DNA from: Amycolatopsis endophytica
GTDB lineage: Bacteria; Actinomycetota; Actinomycetes; Mycobacteriales; Pseudonocardiaceae
Direction of reading: 5' to 3'
Assembly (NCBI RefSeq): GCF_013410405.1
Contig: NZ_JACCFK010000001.1
Location: 2,232,001 to 2,296,000 of the forward strand
Length of the DNA: 64,000 nucleotides
Shown: in pieces, positions 1 through 7,282 of the stretch
Layout: each line of letters opens with the position of its first letter
Numbering within the stretch: position 1 is the stretch's first letter
Position numbers and translations under genes: made by a program
Notes under the pieces: generated by a model
What the model was told of the DNA's origin: nothing
Databases searched by the model: none
Seen by the model: only the letters and a program-made list of their open reading frames with translations

Positions 1-368
1 CCGCGCACGCGACCGGGGTCGGGCTGGTGCTGCTCGCGCACGCTCCGGCGGAGGTCCAGGAGCAGGTGCTGGCCGCGCCGCTGCGCCGGTACACCGGCAA
101 GACGATCACCTCGGCCGAAGAGCTGCGGCGCGTACTGGCCGACGTCCGGCGCGACGGCTACGTGATCAGCGACCGGCAGGTCGAGATGGTGTCGCTGTCG
201 GTCGCCGCGCCGGTCCACGGCGCGGACGACACCGTGGTCGCCGCGATTTCGATCGTCATCCCCGCCTCGGGGCCGGACCCGCGGTCGATGGTGCCCGCGG
301 TGCGGGCCGCCGCGCGGGGGATCTCGCGGACGCTGGGGGCTCCCCGCGCGCTACGACAACCCAGTTAG
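1..368 (+). CDS. IclR-family transcriptional regulator, C-terminal part (5' end outside window)
   Basis: The reading frame is open from the window edge to a TAG at 366-368. The visible ~120 residues match the effector-binding (GAF-like) domain of IclR regulators: a stretch like LAAPLRRYTGKTITS followed by the terminal segment with VSLSVAAPVHG and AISIVIPAS. The N-terminal winged helix lies upstream of the window. IclR regulators often control aromatic catabolism (PobR, PcaR), and pobA is 1.6 kb away, so a role in 4-hydroxybenzoate use is possible, though that is inference from position. Its 3' end overlaps the convergent oxidoreductase gene by a few bases, so the two stop codons share sequence. 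Confidence 0.85.
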   Translation, partial: AHATGVGLVLLAHAPAEVQEQVLAAPLRRYTGKTITSAEELRRVLADVRRDGYVISDRQVEMVSLSVAAPVHGADDTVVAAISIVIPASGPDPRSMVPAVRAAARGISRTLGAPRALRQPS

Positions 369-1240
369 AGCTTCGCGATCAGCTCGTCGGCGACCCACTT
401 CGCGACGCCCTCCGGATAGGGATCGGCGAGGCCGAGCACGACGTGGGTGAACCCGGCGCCGGTCGCTTCGCGGATCTTGGCGCGGGTCGTCTCCGGCTGG
501 TCGTAGGACACGGGCAGGGCGATCGAGCGGGTGATCTCGCGGGGATCGCGGCCGATCTCGGCGCAGAAGCGGTCCAGGAGCTTGCTGCGCCCCACCAGAT
601 CGTCGATGTCGCCGCCGCCCGGGATGTTCCACAGGTCGGCGTGCTCGGCGACCACCCGCAGCGTTCCCGACGCGCGGCCGCCGATCATGATGGGCGGGTG
701 CGGGCGCTGGACGGGCTTGGGGTTGGCGAACGCGCTGGTGAGCCGCACGTGCTCGCCGTGGAAGTCGAACGGGACCTCCTCGGTCCACAGCTTCCGGATG
801 ACCGTGCACGCCTCGCCGAGCGCGGCCACGGCGTGGTCCGCGTCGTGATAGGGCAGGCCGTGCGCGTCGTACTCGCGCCGGGCCATCGGGACGCTCTGAC
901 GGGAGCCGGCGCCGATGCCGAAATCGAGCCGTCCGCCGGAGACGACGTCCACCGTGGTGGCGATCTTGGCGAGCATCGCGGGCGGCCGGAACCGGTTGCT
1001 GGTCACGAGCAGGCCGAGGCGCATCCGCTCGGTCTGGGCGGCCATCGCCGACAGCAGCGTCCAGCCTTCGAAGATCGGCCCGTCCGGAGGGCCCCAGATC
1101 GGCATGAGGTGGTCGAACAGCCAGGCGTGCTCGATCTCCGGGATCGCGTCGGCCTCGCGCCAGACCCGCAGCACATCGTCGTAGCCGACCTGCTGCGGGT
1201 AGGTCGCGATGCCGAAACTGGGCAGGGATGTGTGCGACAT
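365..1240 (-). CDS. LLM-class (luciferase-like) flavin-dependent oxidoreductase
   Basis: A 291-residue member of the bacterial luciferase-like monooxygenase superfamily, a TIM-barrel flavin (FMN or F420) enzyme. The family hallmark is VVSGGRLDFGIGAG near residues 98-111, and HPPIMIGG lies in the middle of the chain. The open frame extends further upstream, but ATG at 1240 (MSHTSLPSFG) is preferred because GGAGG lies about 9 nt before it and the longer version would run through the divergent operator. It is divergent from a TetR gene with a strong double palindrome between them, so it is probably the target of that repressor. The substrate cannot be told from sequence. Confidence 0.85.
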   Translation of the reverse strand: MSHTSLPSFGIATYPQQVGYDDVLRVWREADAIPEIEHAWLFDHLMPIWGPPDGPIFEGWTLLSAMAAQTERMRLGLLVTSNRFRPPAMLAKIATTVDVVSGGRLDFGIGAGSRQSVPMARREYDAHGLPYHDADHAVAALGEACTVIRKLWTEEVPFDFHGEHVRLTSAFANPKPVQRPHPPIMIGGRASGTLRVVAEHADLWNIPGGGDIDDLVGRSKLLDRFCAEIGRDPREITRSIALPVSYDQPETTRAKIREATGAGFTHVVLGLADPYPEGVAKWVADELIAKL

Positions 1241-1264
1241 GGACCCGGTCCTCCATACTGAGTT

Positions 1265-1309
1265 AAGCGGAACGTTGCTCCAGTAACGATACGGAGCATT
1301 GTTCCGCTT
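1265..1309. promoter_or_regulatory. Double operator in the LLM oxidoreductase / tetR divergent promoter
   Basis: Two 13-bp near-palindromes, GGAACgttGCTCC (1269-1281) and GGAGCattGTTCC (1293-1305), sit 24 bp apart centre to centre. Together they form a larger inverted repeat with 17-bp arms (15 of 17 positions match). This is typical of a TetR-family operator bound by two dimers and would control both divergent genes. Confidence 0.8.
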
Positions 1310-1329
1310 GGCAAGGAAGGAGTCATCGC

Positions 1330-1896
1330 GTGAACAAGGACGCGGGCCGGGCCAAGCGGGCGGACGCACGGCGCAATCAGGAGGCGCTGCTCGACGCGGC
1401 CGCCGCGGCATTCGTCGAGTCCGGCGTGGAGGCGCCGGTGCGGGACATCGCGGCCAGGGCCGGTGTCGGGATGGGCACGATCTACCGCCACTTCCCGACC
1501 CGCGCCGACCTGATCATCGCCGTGTACCGGCACCAGGTCGAAGCCTGCGCCGAGGCCGGGCCCGCGCTGCTGGCCTCCAGCGAAACCCCCTACGCCGCAC
1601 TGGTGGAGTGGGTCAGCCTGTTCGTCGACTTCCTGGTCACCAAGCACGGGCTCGCCGGTGTGCTGCGCTCGGACGACGCCGGGTTCCAGGCGCTGCACGC
1701 GTGGTTCCTCGAACGCCTTCAGCCCGTGGGGGCCCAGCTGCTCGACGCCGCGAAGGAGTCCGGCGAGATCGCCTCGGACATCACGACCTACGAACTGCTG
1801 CGTGGCGTGGGAAACCTCTGCGTCGGCGCCGAACACGACCCGGCCTACGACGCGCGACGGCTGGTCGGGTTCCTCGTCGCCGGACTGCGACCGTAG
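1330..1896 (+). CDS. TetR/AcrR-family transcriptional regulator
   Basis: A 188-residue one-domain repressor with a typical TetR N-terminus. The recognition helix-turn-helix spans residues ~37-62 (VRDIAARAGVGMGTIYRHF), followed by a helical ligand domain containing the common LFVDFLVTKHG segment. It starts at GTG 1330; a short AAGGAAGG-like purine run lies upstream. It is transcribed away from the LLM oxidoreductase gene and most likely represses that gene and itself through the double operator at 1265-1309. The inducer is unknown. Confidence 0.85.
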   Translation: MNKDAGRAKRADARRNQEALLDAAAAAFVESGVEAPVRDIAARAGVGMGTIYRHFPTRADLIIAVYRHQVEACAEAGPALLASSETPYAALVEWVSLFVDFLVTKHGLAGVLRSDDAGFQALHAWFLERLQPVGAQLLDAAKESGEIASDITTYELLRGVGNLCVGAEHDPAYDARRLVGFLVAGLRP

Positions 1897-1913
1897 CTTC
1901 CACTCAGTGGAAG
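1897..1913. promoter_or_regulatory. Palindrome upstream of pobA (candidate regulator site)
   Basis: CTTCCACTcAGTGGAAG is a perfect 8-bp inverted repeat around one central base. It begins one base after the tetR stop codon and lies 68-84 bp before the pobA start. Such a short palindrome is what an IclR-type or other dimeric regulator of pobA would bind. The IclR gene at the window start is a candidate partner, by inference. Confidence 0.65.
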
Positions 1914-1980
1914 TAGTGCTGGCCCCGGCGGTGACCCGCCCGCATGCTGGGGGCCGGAACAACGAGGTTGGGAGGTCGCG

Positions 1981-3162
1981 GTGACGCGCACACAGGTCGG
2001 GATCATCGGCGCCGGGCCGGCCGGGCTGCTGCTGTCGTACCTGCTGCACGCCGAGGGTGTCGACGCCGTCGTCCTGGAGGCACGCAGCCGCTCCTACGTC
2101 GAAAAGCGGGTGCGGGCGGGCGTATGCGAGCACCCCACGGTCGAGCTGTTGCGCGAGATCGGGGTCGGTGCCCGGATGGACGCGGAGGGCCTGCCGCACC
2201 ACGGGTTCTCGCTGCGGTTCGACGGGCAGGACCACCGCATCGCGCTGACCGAGCTGACCGGCAAGTCCATCACCGTGTACGGGCAGCAGGAGATCGTCAA
2301 GGACCTGATCGCCGCGCACGAGGCCGGGGGCTACCCGATCCACTTCGAGGTTTCCGACGTCGAACTGCACGACGTCGACACGGACAGCCCGCGCGTCACC
2401 TACCGCGACGCCGACGGCGCCGCGCGGACCCTGGACTGCGACGTGATCGCCGGCTGCGACGGCTTCCACGGCATCAGCCGCCCGACGATCCCCGCCGACC
2501 GCGTGCAGACGTTCGACCGGACCTACCCCTTCGCCTGGCTGGGTGTCCTCGCGCGGACGCCGCCTTCGCACGAGGAGCTGATCTACGCCCACCACGAGCG
2601 CGGATTCGCCCTGCACAGCATGCGGTCCCCGGAGATCACGAGGCTCTACCTGCAGGTGCCCAGCGACGAGAAGATCGAGGGCTGGTCCGACGACCGGATC
2701 TGGTCGGAGCTGGAGGTCCGCCTCACGACGAACGCGCGGGACTTCGTGCTGCGCGAGGGCCCGATCTTGGACAAGGGCATCACGCCGATGCGCAGCTTCG
2801 TCACCGAACCCATGCAGTACGGCCGCCTGTTCCTCGCCGGCGACGCGGCGCACATCGTCCCGCCCACCGGCGCCAAGGGGATGAACCTCGCGGTCGCCGA
2901 CGTCCGTGTGCTGTCCCGTGCGCTGGTGGAACTGGTGCAGCACAAGCGGAGCGAGCTGGCGGAGTCCTATTCGGACACCTGCCTGCGCCGGGTCTGGCGT
3001 GCCGAGCACTTCTCCTGGTACATGACCTCGATGCTGCATGTGGACCCGGCGGCGGACGCCTTCTCCCGGCGCTTGCAGCTGTCGCAACTCCGGTACACGG
3101 CTTCGTCCCGCGCGGCGGCGACGAGCGTTGCGGAGAACTACGTGGGGTTGCCTTTCGCTTGA
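1981..3162 (+). CDS. pobA: 4-hydroxybenzoate 3-monooxygenase
   Basis: A flavoprotein hydroxylase that converts 4-hydroxybenzoate to protocatechuate using NAD(P)H and O2. It is 393 residues long, normal for PobA. The FAD-binding GxGxxG (GAGPAGL) lies at residues 10-16, the CDG motif near 160-162, and the second FAD motif GRLFLAGDAAHIVPP at 281-295. The segment VRAGVCEHPTVELLREIGVG near the N-terminus is characteristic of PobA rather than other family members. It starts at GTG 1981 with GGGAGG 6 nt upstream. It is monocistronic here; the protocatechuate ring-cleavage genes are not in the window. Confidence 0.92.
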   Translation: MTRTQVGIIGAGPAGLLLSYLLHAEGVDAVVLEARSRSYVEKRVRAGVCEHPTVELLREIGVGARMDAEGLPHHGFSLRFDGQDHRIALTELTGKSITVYGQQEIVKDLIAAHEAGGYPIHFEVSDVELHDVDTDSPRVTYRDADGAARTLDCDVIAGCDGFHGISRPTIPADRVQTFDRTYPFAWLGVLARTPPSHEELIYAHHERGFALHSMRSPEITRLYLQVPSDEKIEGWSDDRIWSELEVRLTTNARDFVLREGPILDKGITPMRSFVTEPMQYGRLFLAGDAAHIVPPTGAKGMNLAVADVRVLSRALVELVQHKRSELAESYSDTCLRRVWRAEHFSWYMTSMLHVDPAADAFSRRLQLSQLRYTASSRAAATSVAENYVGLPFA

Positions 3163-3271
3163 GGGCTCGGTTTTGGCGCTACGTGGGTGGTGGCGCTACG
3201 CGGGTTCTTTGCGCTACGCGCGTATCTACTGCGCCGGCTTCGCTTCGCTATGCCCCGATCGCCCCTGCCGA

Positions 3272-3373
3272 ACCCGATCTTTCAGTGTCTTTGGCGGCCG
3301 AGCAGACGCGTCAAGGCGGGAAAGCGTGCCTTGACCCGCCTGATCGGCCGCCAAAGCTGGCTGGGGATCGGGT
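3272..3373 (+). repeat. Covarying hairpin A1 of the composite element
   Basis: A nested stem-loop. The outer arms are ACCCGATC (3272-3279) with GATCGGGT (3366-3373), the middle arms CTTTGGCGGCCGA (3289-3301) with TCGGCCGCCAAAG (3344-3356), and the inner arms TCAAGGC (3311-3317) with GCCTTGA (3328-3334), around the loop gggaaagcgt. The inner stem and loop are nearly constant between copies; the outer stems change but stay complementary. Confidence 0.8.
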
Positions 3374-3454
3374 TGCGGGAGAGGGCTGGTTCGGGGGTGG
3401 CTGCCTTGCGTTGCCGGGTGGCGGTTGGCGAATGGGGGGTTCGGGGTGCTGAGT

Positions 3455-3537
3455 GTGGGACTCGGCGTCGGGAAGGTGGGACTCGCCGATGGCGCCCGCG
3501 AGTCCCACACTCCCGCGCGCGAGTTCCACGCTCGCAA
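3455..3537. repeat. 21-bp repeat array with central inversion (2 + 2 units)
   Basis: Two units beginning GTGGGACTCG (3455, 3476) are followed by two reversed units containing CGCGAGTCCCAC and CGCGAGTTCCAC. The inversion centre is CGATGGCGCCCGCG. The same unit type occurs at 25158-25323. Confidence 0.75.
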
Positions 3538-3607
3538 CCGGCACCCGGCGACGCAACGCAGCCCGCCTGCCGTCCAGTCCTCCCCCGCACCCCGATCCTC
3601 AGCCTGG

Positions 3608-3675
3608 TTCAGCGGACGATCAGGTGCTGTCAAGGCACGCTTTCCCGCCTTGACGGCGCCTGCTCGGCCGTTGAA
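3608..3675 (-). repeat. Covarying hairpin A2 (reverse orientation)
   Basis: The inner stem TCAAGGC (3630-3636) pairs with GCCTTGA (3647-3653) around acgctttccc, which is the reverse complement of the loop in A1. The outer arms run from TTCAGCGGACGATCAG to CTGCTCGGCCGTTGAA and pair with a few mismatches. It is the mirror copy of A1 across the 21-bp array. Confidence 0.75.
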
Positions 3676-3771
3676 ACAATCGGAAATTGGGGCGGCCTCA
3701 CCGATTGCGAGCTTGCGAGCCCGGTGTCCGAGGTACGCGCGTCGCGCCCAAACCCGCGTAGCGGTGGGGCC

Positions 3772-3817
3772 GTCAACCCGAGGTTGACGAAACGCAGATC
3801 GTCAACCTATGGTTGAC
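3772..3817. promoter_or_regulatory. Twin GTCAACC-N3-GGTTGAC operators before the HTH-Clp_N gene
   Basis: Two 17-bp palindromes, GTCAACCcgaGGTTGAC (3772-3788) and GTCAACCtatGGTTGAC (3801-3817), are 29 bp apart centre to centre. The second ends 2 nt before the ATG at 3820, leaving no room for a Shine-Dalgarno sequence, so the transcript is probably leaderless. The encoded protein has its own helix-turn-helix and is the natural candidate to bind here. Confidence 0.8.
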
Positions 3818-3819
3818 GC

Positions 3820-4527
3820 ATGACGAACACAGTTCGCCTCGACGATCTGATCGAGGCCGTCAAACGACAGCACCCCGACGCCGACCCGCTGCAGCACCTG
3901 GCCGACGCGGTCATGCTCGGCGAGTACCTTGGCGATCTCGCCGACCATCTGATCGGCCACTTCGTCGACCAGGCCCGGCGGTCCGGCGCGTCCTGGACCG
4001 ACATCGGGACCAGCATGGGGGTGTCGAAGCAGGCGGCGCAGAAACGGTTCGTGCCCAAGGAGTCCGCGGACGTCGCCGCGTTCAGCCGGTTCACCGAGCG
4101 TGCCCGTGCCGCGATCGTGGCCGCCGAGAAGCTGGCACGGGGTGCCGGAAGCGAGCAGATCGGCACCGGGCACGTCCTGGTCGGCGTGATCGACCAGCGG
4201 GAAGGTCTTGCCGCGAAGGCGATCGAGAAGCTCGGGGCGACGCCCGAGCAGATCGGCGAGGCCGTCAACGCGACCCTGCCGCCACGGGTCGACGAGCTGC
4301 CCGTGCACATCCCGTTCAGCCCGGCCGCGCGCAAGGTCGTCGAGCTGACCGTGCGGGAAGCGTTGCGGCTCGGGCACAACTACGTCGGTACCGAGCACAT
4401 GCTGCTGGCCCTGCTCGACCAGGCCGAGGGCCCGGCGTTCGACGTGCTCACGGAACTGGGCATCACCAAGGACGCCGTCGAGGAGGAGATCCGCGCGATG
4501 CTGCGGATGATGTTCCCCGACGCGTGA
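3820..4527 (+). CDS. HTH plus Clp N-terminal-repeat protein, probable autoregulator
   Basis: A 235-residue soluble protein without an AAA+ ATPase module. Residues ~55-77 (SWTDIGTSMGVSKQAAQKRF) form a sigma-4-like helix-turn-helix. Residues ~88-232 contain two Clp_N repeats (FTERARAAIVAAEKLARG... and FSPAARKVVELTVREA...), each with the G-T/E-H-L-L signature seen in ClpC/ClpA substrate-adaptor domains. It is thus a DNA-binding protein fused to a Clp adaptor-like domain. It starts at ATG 3820, directly after the twin operators. A plausible role, by inference, is sensing Clp protease clients or damaged proteins and adjusting its own expression. A bidirectional terminator follows. Confidence 0.85.
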   Translation: MTNTVRLDDLIEAVKRQHPDADPLQHLADAVMLGEYLGDLADHLIGHFVDQARRSGASWTDIGTSMGVSKQAAQKRFVPKESADVAAFSRFTERARAAIVAAEKLARGAGSEQIGTGHVLVGVIDQREGLAAKAIEKLGATPEQIGEAVNATLPPRVDELPVHIPFSPAARKVVELTVREALRLGHNYVGTEHMLLALLDQAEGPAFDVLTELGITKDAVEEEIRAMLRMMFPDA

Positions 4528-4556
4528 CGGGCGCCCGCGAGGACGCCCGTCACGCG
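4521..4556. terminator. Bidirectional terminator hairpin between the Clp_N gene and gnd
   Basis: CGCGTGACGGGCG (4521-4533) pairs perfectly over 13 bp with CGCCCGTCACGCG (4544-4556), with a 10-nt loop. It overlaps the Clp_N stop codon and lies between two convergent genes. Confidence 0.8.
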
Positions 4557-4561
4557 AGGAA

Positions 4562-6001
4562 CTACGCCCCGGCTTCGGGCCGGTCGTCCTCGGCCCAGCG
4601 GGTGTGGAAGGAGCCCTCCCGGTCGACCCTGCGGTAGGTGTGCGCGCCGAAGTAGTCGCGCTGCCCCTGCACCAGGGCAGCCGGGAGCCGCTCCGCCCGC
4701 AGACCGTCGTAGTAGGCCAGCGCGGTGGAGAAGCCCGGCGTCGGGATGCCCAGCCGCACCGCGGTCGAGATCACCGAACGCCACGAATCCTGCGCATCCT
4801 CGACGGCCTTGCGGAAGTCGCCCGCGGTGAGCAGCGTCGGCAGGGCAGGCTCGGCCGCGTAGGCGGCGCGGATGTCGTCCAGGAACTTCGCCCGGATAAT
4901 GCAGCCACCGCGCCAGATCGCGGCCAGCGCACCGAGGTCGATGTCCCAGCCGTACTCGGCGCCACCGGCCTGGATCTGGTTGAAGCCCTGCGCGTAGGCG
5001 ACGATCTTCGACGCGTACAGCGCGCGCTCGACGTCGTCGGCGAAGGTCTCCGCCGCCGCGCCGGTCAGGGGGGCGCGGGACGGGCCGGGCAGGCCGCGGC
5101 TCGCCTTGCGCAGGTCCGCGCTGCCGGACAACGACCGCGCGAACACAGCCTCCGCGATGCCGCTGATCGGCACCCCGAGGTCCAGTCCGATCTGGACGGT
5201 CCAGCGCCCGGTGCCCTTCTGCTCGGCCTGGTCGGCCACGACGTCCACGAACGGCCTGCCGGTCGCGGCGTCGGTGTGCGCGAGGACCTCGGCGGTGATC
5301 TCGATCAGGTACGAGTCGAGCCGCCCGGTGTTCCAGGTGCGGAAAACCTCGGCGATCTGCGCGGGCTCGTACCCGAGCGCACCGCGCAGCAGGTCGAAGG
5401 ACTCCGCGATCAGCTGCATGTCGGAGTACTCGATGCCGTTGTGCACCATCTTCACGAAGTGCCCGGCGCCGTCCGGGCCGATGTGCGTGCAGCACGGGTC
5501 GCCGTCGACCTTCGCCGAGATGCTCTCGAACAGCGGCCCGAGGGACTCGTAGGACTCCTTGGACCCGCCGGGCATGATGCTCGGCCCGTGCAGCGCGCCT
5601 TCCTCACCGCCGGAGACACCGGTGCCGACGAAGTGCAGCCCGCGCTCCCGCAGGGCCGCCTCACGGCGGCGGGTGTCGGCGAAGTGCGCGTTGCCCGCGT
5701 CGACGATCACATCGCCCTCTTCGAGCAGCGGCGCGAACTCCTCGATGACGGCGTCGGTCGGCCCGCCCGCCTTGACCATGATCACCAGCTTGCGCGGCCG
5801 CTCGAGCGCGTCCACGAACTCCTGCGCGGAGTAGGTGGGGACGAACTCGCCCTCGTCGCCGAACTGCTCGACCAGGTCGCGGGTGCGCTGCTCGGACCGG
5901 TTGTGCAGGGCGACGGTGTGCCCGTGCCGCGCCAGGTTGCGTGCCAGGTTCCGGCCCATGACAGCCAGTCCCGTGACCCCGATGCTCGCCTTCTTGCTCA
6001 T
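4562..6001 (-). CDS. gnd: 6-phosphogluconate dehydrogenase, NADP-dependent, decarboxylating
   Basis: Third enzyme of the oxidative pentose phosphate pathway; it converts 6-phosphogluconate to ribulose 5-phosphate, CO2 and NADPH. At 479 residues it is the long (homodimeric) type. The N-terminal Rossmann motif is GLAVMGRNLARN (residues ~11-22). IVDAGNAHFADTRRR, VGTGVSGGEEGALHGPSIMP and the catalytic KMVHNGIEYSDMQ are all present. It starts at ATG 6001. It stands alone; zwf and other pentose-phosphate genes are not nearby. The 220 bp between it and the divergent XRE gene hold no clear operator. Confidence 0.95.
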   Translation of the reverse strand: MSKKASIGVTGLAVMGRNLARNLARHGHTVALHNRSEQRTRDLVEQFGDEGEFVPTYSAQEFVDALERPRKLVIMVKAGGPTDAVIEEFAPLLEEGDVIVDAGNAHFADTRRREAALRERGLHFVGTGVSGGEEGALHGPSIMPGGSKESYESLGPLFESISAKVDGDPCCTHIGPDGAGHFVKMVHNGIEYSDMQLIAESFDLLRGALGYEPAQIAEVFRTWNTGRLDSYLIEITAEVLAHTDAATGRPFVDVVADQAEQKGTGRWTVQIGLDLGVPISGIAEAVFARSLSGSADLRKASRGLPGPSRAPLTGAAAETFADDVERALYASKIVAYAQGFNQIQAGGAEYGWDIDLGALAAIWRGGCIIRAKFLDDIRAAYAAEPALPTLLTAGDFRKAVEDAQDSWRSVISTAVRLGIPTPGFSTALAYYDGLRAERLPAALVQGQRDYFGAHTYRRVDREGSFHTRWAEDDRPEAGA

Positions 6002-6221
6002 GTGCGCCTTCCCTGTCTGAAACTCTCATCGCACCCTAGCGCGGATCGTCATAAGCCCAGGTGAACGCGTGAGTAACTAGCATTCGCGGGCGTTTCCTGC
6101 CATGCTTCACGCTGTCACTGCCGCGTCACGGTGCGGTATGGAGTACGGTGACGGGTTCCACTACCAGGGGACGAGGCGGGACAGAGGTGCCGTGGAGCGG
6201 GTGAGGACGCGGATATAGGCA

Positions 6222-7079
6222 ATGGCTAGCACCGTTACTTCCCGTCGCAAGCAACTCGGCAACGAGCTCCGCCACGCGCGACAGGCCGCCAAGATGACCC
6301 AGCAGCAGGTCGCCGACGTGCTCGGGTGCACCCAGGGCAAGGTCAACAAGATCGAGTCCGGCGCGGTGGGCGTGAAACTCGGCGACGTGCGGTCCATGCT
6401 CGAGGCTTTCGGCATCAACGGCGACGAGTCGGAGACCCTGATGAGCCTGGCGCGAGCCGCGGCGGGCCAGCGCGGTGCGTGGTCCGGCTACCGGTCGGTC
6501 GTCCCGCACTGGTTCCGGACGTTCACCGACCTCGAACCCGCCGCCGTGGAGATCATGACGTGGCACGGCGAGCGCATCCCCGGGCCGCTGCAGTCCGAGC
6601 ACTACATGCTCAAGCAGTTCACCGAGTTCGGCGCCACCGACGTCACCTCGCTGGTGCGCAACCGGCTGGACCGCAAGTCCGTGTTCGACCAGCCGCAGCC
6701 GCCGTACTACCGGTTCATCGTCAGCGAGGCCGCGCTGCACCGCGCGCCGGGCGGGCAGGCGCCCGCCGTGATGCTGGACCAGATCGAGCACCTGCTGGAA
6801 CTGGACCGGCGCCAGCGCGTGTACATCCACGTGCTGCCGTTCGCGGCCCGGCTGGCGGCGGTGCCGAACGACTTCACGATCATGCGGTTCCCCGACCGCA
6901 CCAGGGACTTCGTCTACATCGAACACTCGGCGGGCGGCATCTACCTCGACGACCAGAAGGACTTCCAGCTCTTCGTCGACGCCTGGGACCGCCTCCGCGG
7001 CGCCGCGATGGAGCGTCAGGACACCCGCCAGTTCCTCAAGGGCCTCGCCGACAAGTACCGCGTCGCCATGGGCGCGTAG
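6222..7079 (+). CDS. XRE-family regulator with DUF5753 (Scr1-type)
   Basis: A 285-residue protein with a Cro/C1-type helix-turn-helix (residues ~12-68, TQQQVADVLGCTQGKVNKIE) and a C-terminal DUF5753 domain (~100-280, with WFRTFTDLEPAA and IPGPLQSEHYM). Such proteins are very numerous in actinomycetes and are usually encoded beside a small DUF397 partner. Here no DUF397 gene is adjacent; the only one in the window is at 16243. Start ATG 6222. In Streptomyces, Scr1/WhiJ-like proteins of this type act in development, but this copy cannot be assigned a specific role. Confidence 0.85.
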   Translation: MASTVTSRRKQLGNELRHARQAAKMTQQQVADVLGCTQGKVNKIESGAVGVKLGDVRSMLEAFGINGDESETLMSLARAAAGQRGAWSGYRSVVPHWFRTFTDLEPAAVEIMTWHGERIPGPLQSEHYMLKQFTEFGATDVTSLVRNRLDRKSVFDQPQPPYYRFIVSEAALHRAPGGQAPAVMLDQIEHLLELDRRQRVYIHVLPFAARLAAVPNDFTIMRFPDRTRDFVYIEHSAGGIYLDDQKDFQLFVDAWDRLRGAAMERQDTRQFLKGLADKYRVAMGA

Positions 7080-7146
7080 AAGGTCGCCGACGGTTCGCGG
7101 CCGCCGCGGCACCGACCGCGAGAGCGGCGCGATGAATCAGTCTGCA

Positions 7147-7162
7147 ACTTGCCATAGCAAGT
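7147..7162. promoter_or_regulatory. GntR operator candidate 1
   Basis: ACTTGC-cata-GCAAGT is a perfect 6-bp inverted repeat containing the 9-mer GCCATAGCA, which recurs at 7219 and (as GCTATAGCA) at 8016. It lies 120 bp upstream of gntR. Confidence 0.65.
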
Positions 7163-7216
7163 CGCAAGCCTCTCCTGATATCGCGCGATGCCCCACTCGT
7201 GGACGCCTTTTGAGGT

Positions 7217-7229
7217 TCGCCATAGCATG
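7217..7229. promoter_or_regulatory. GntR operator candidate 2
   Basis: A second exact GCCATAGCA (7219-7227) in the gntR upstream region, flanked by TTC and TG. It is placed where a repressor would cover the gntR promoter. Confidence 0.55.
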
Positions 7230-7282
7230 TAGCTGCCGTCCGTTGCCGTCGATGATCGCGGCACCGTCCGCGAGGAGCCATC

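Larger units (their letters stand above)
3194..3763. repeat. Composite inverted-repeat element, copy A (full length, ~570 bp)
   Basis: The element is bounded by a perfect 13-bp terminal inverted repeat: CGCTACGCGGGTT at 3194-3206 and AACCCGCGTAGCG at 3751-3763. Inside, in order, are a hairpin (3289-3356), a 21-bp repeat array that reverses orientation (3455-3537), and a second hairpin in the opposite direction (3608-3675). A second copy with the same ends and layout lies at 57619-58218. GTGG flanks both sides (3190-3193 and 3764-3767), which could be a target duplication, but the second copy shows none. There is no transposase gene. Confidence 0.75.
3163..3819. other. Gene-free region between pobA and the Clp_N gene, largely a composite repeat element
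   Basis: No credible gene is present. The open frames here arise from 21-bp periodic repeats and palindromes. The region holds the composite inverted element at 3194-3763 and the twin GTCAACC operators before the next gene. Confidence 0.8.

Noticed and set aside
1003..3087. A 694-codon minus-strand frame opposite pobA and tetR
   Set aside because: Antisense to pobA and tetR and without any recognised domain of its own; only its end copies part of the LLM oxidoreductase region in another frame.
3190..3767. GTGG flanks of copy A as a target-site duplication
   Set aside because: Only 4 bp in a G-rich setting, and the second full copy has TGGG on one side and GCTA on the other. Not enough to claim transposition.
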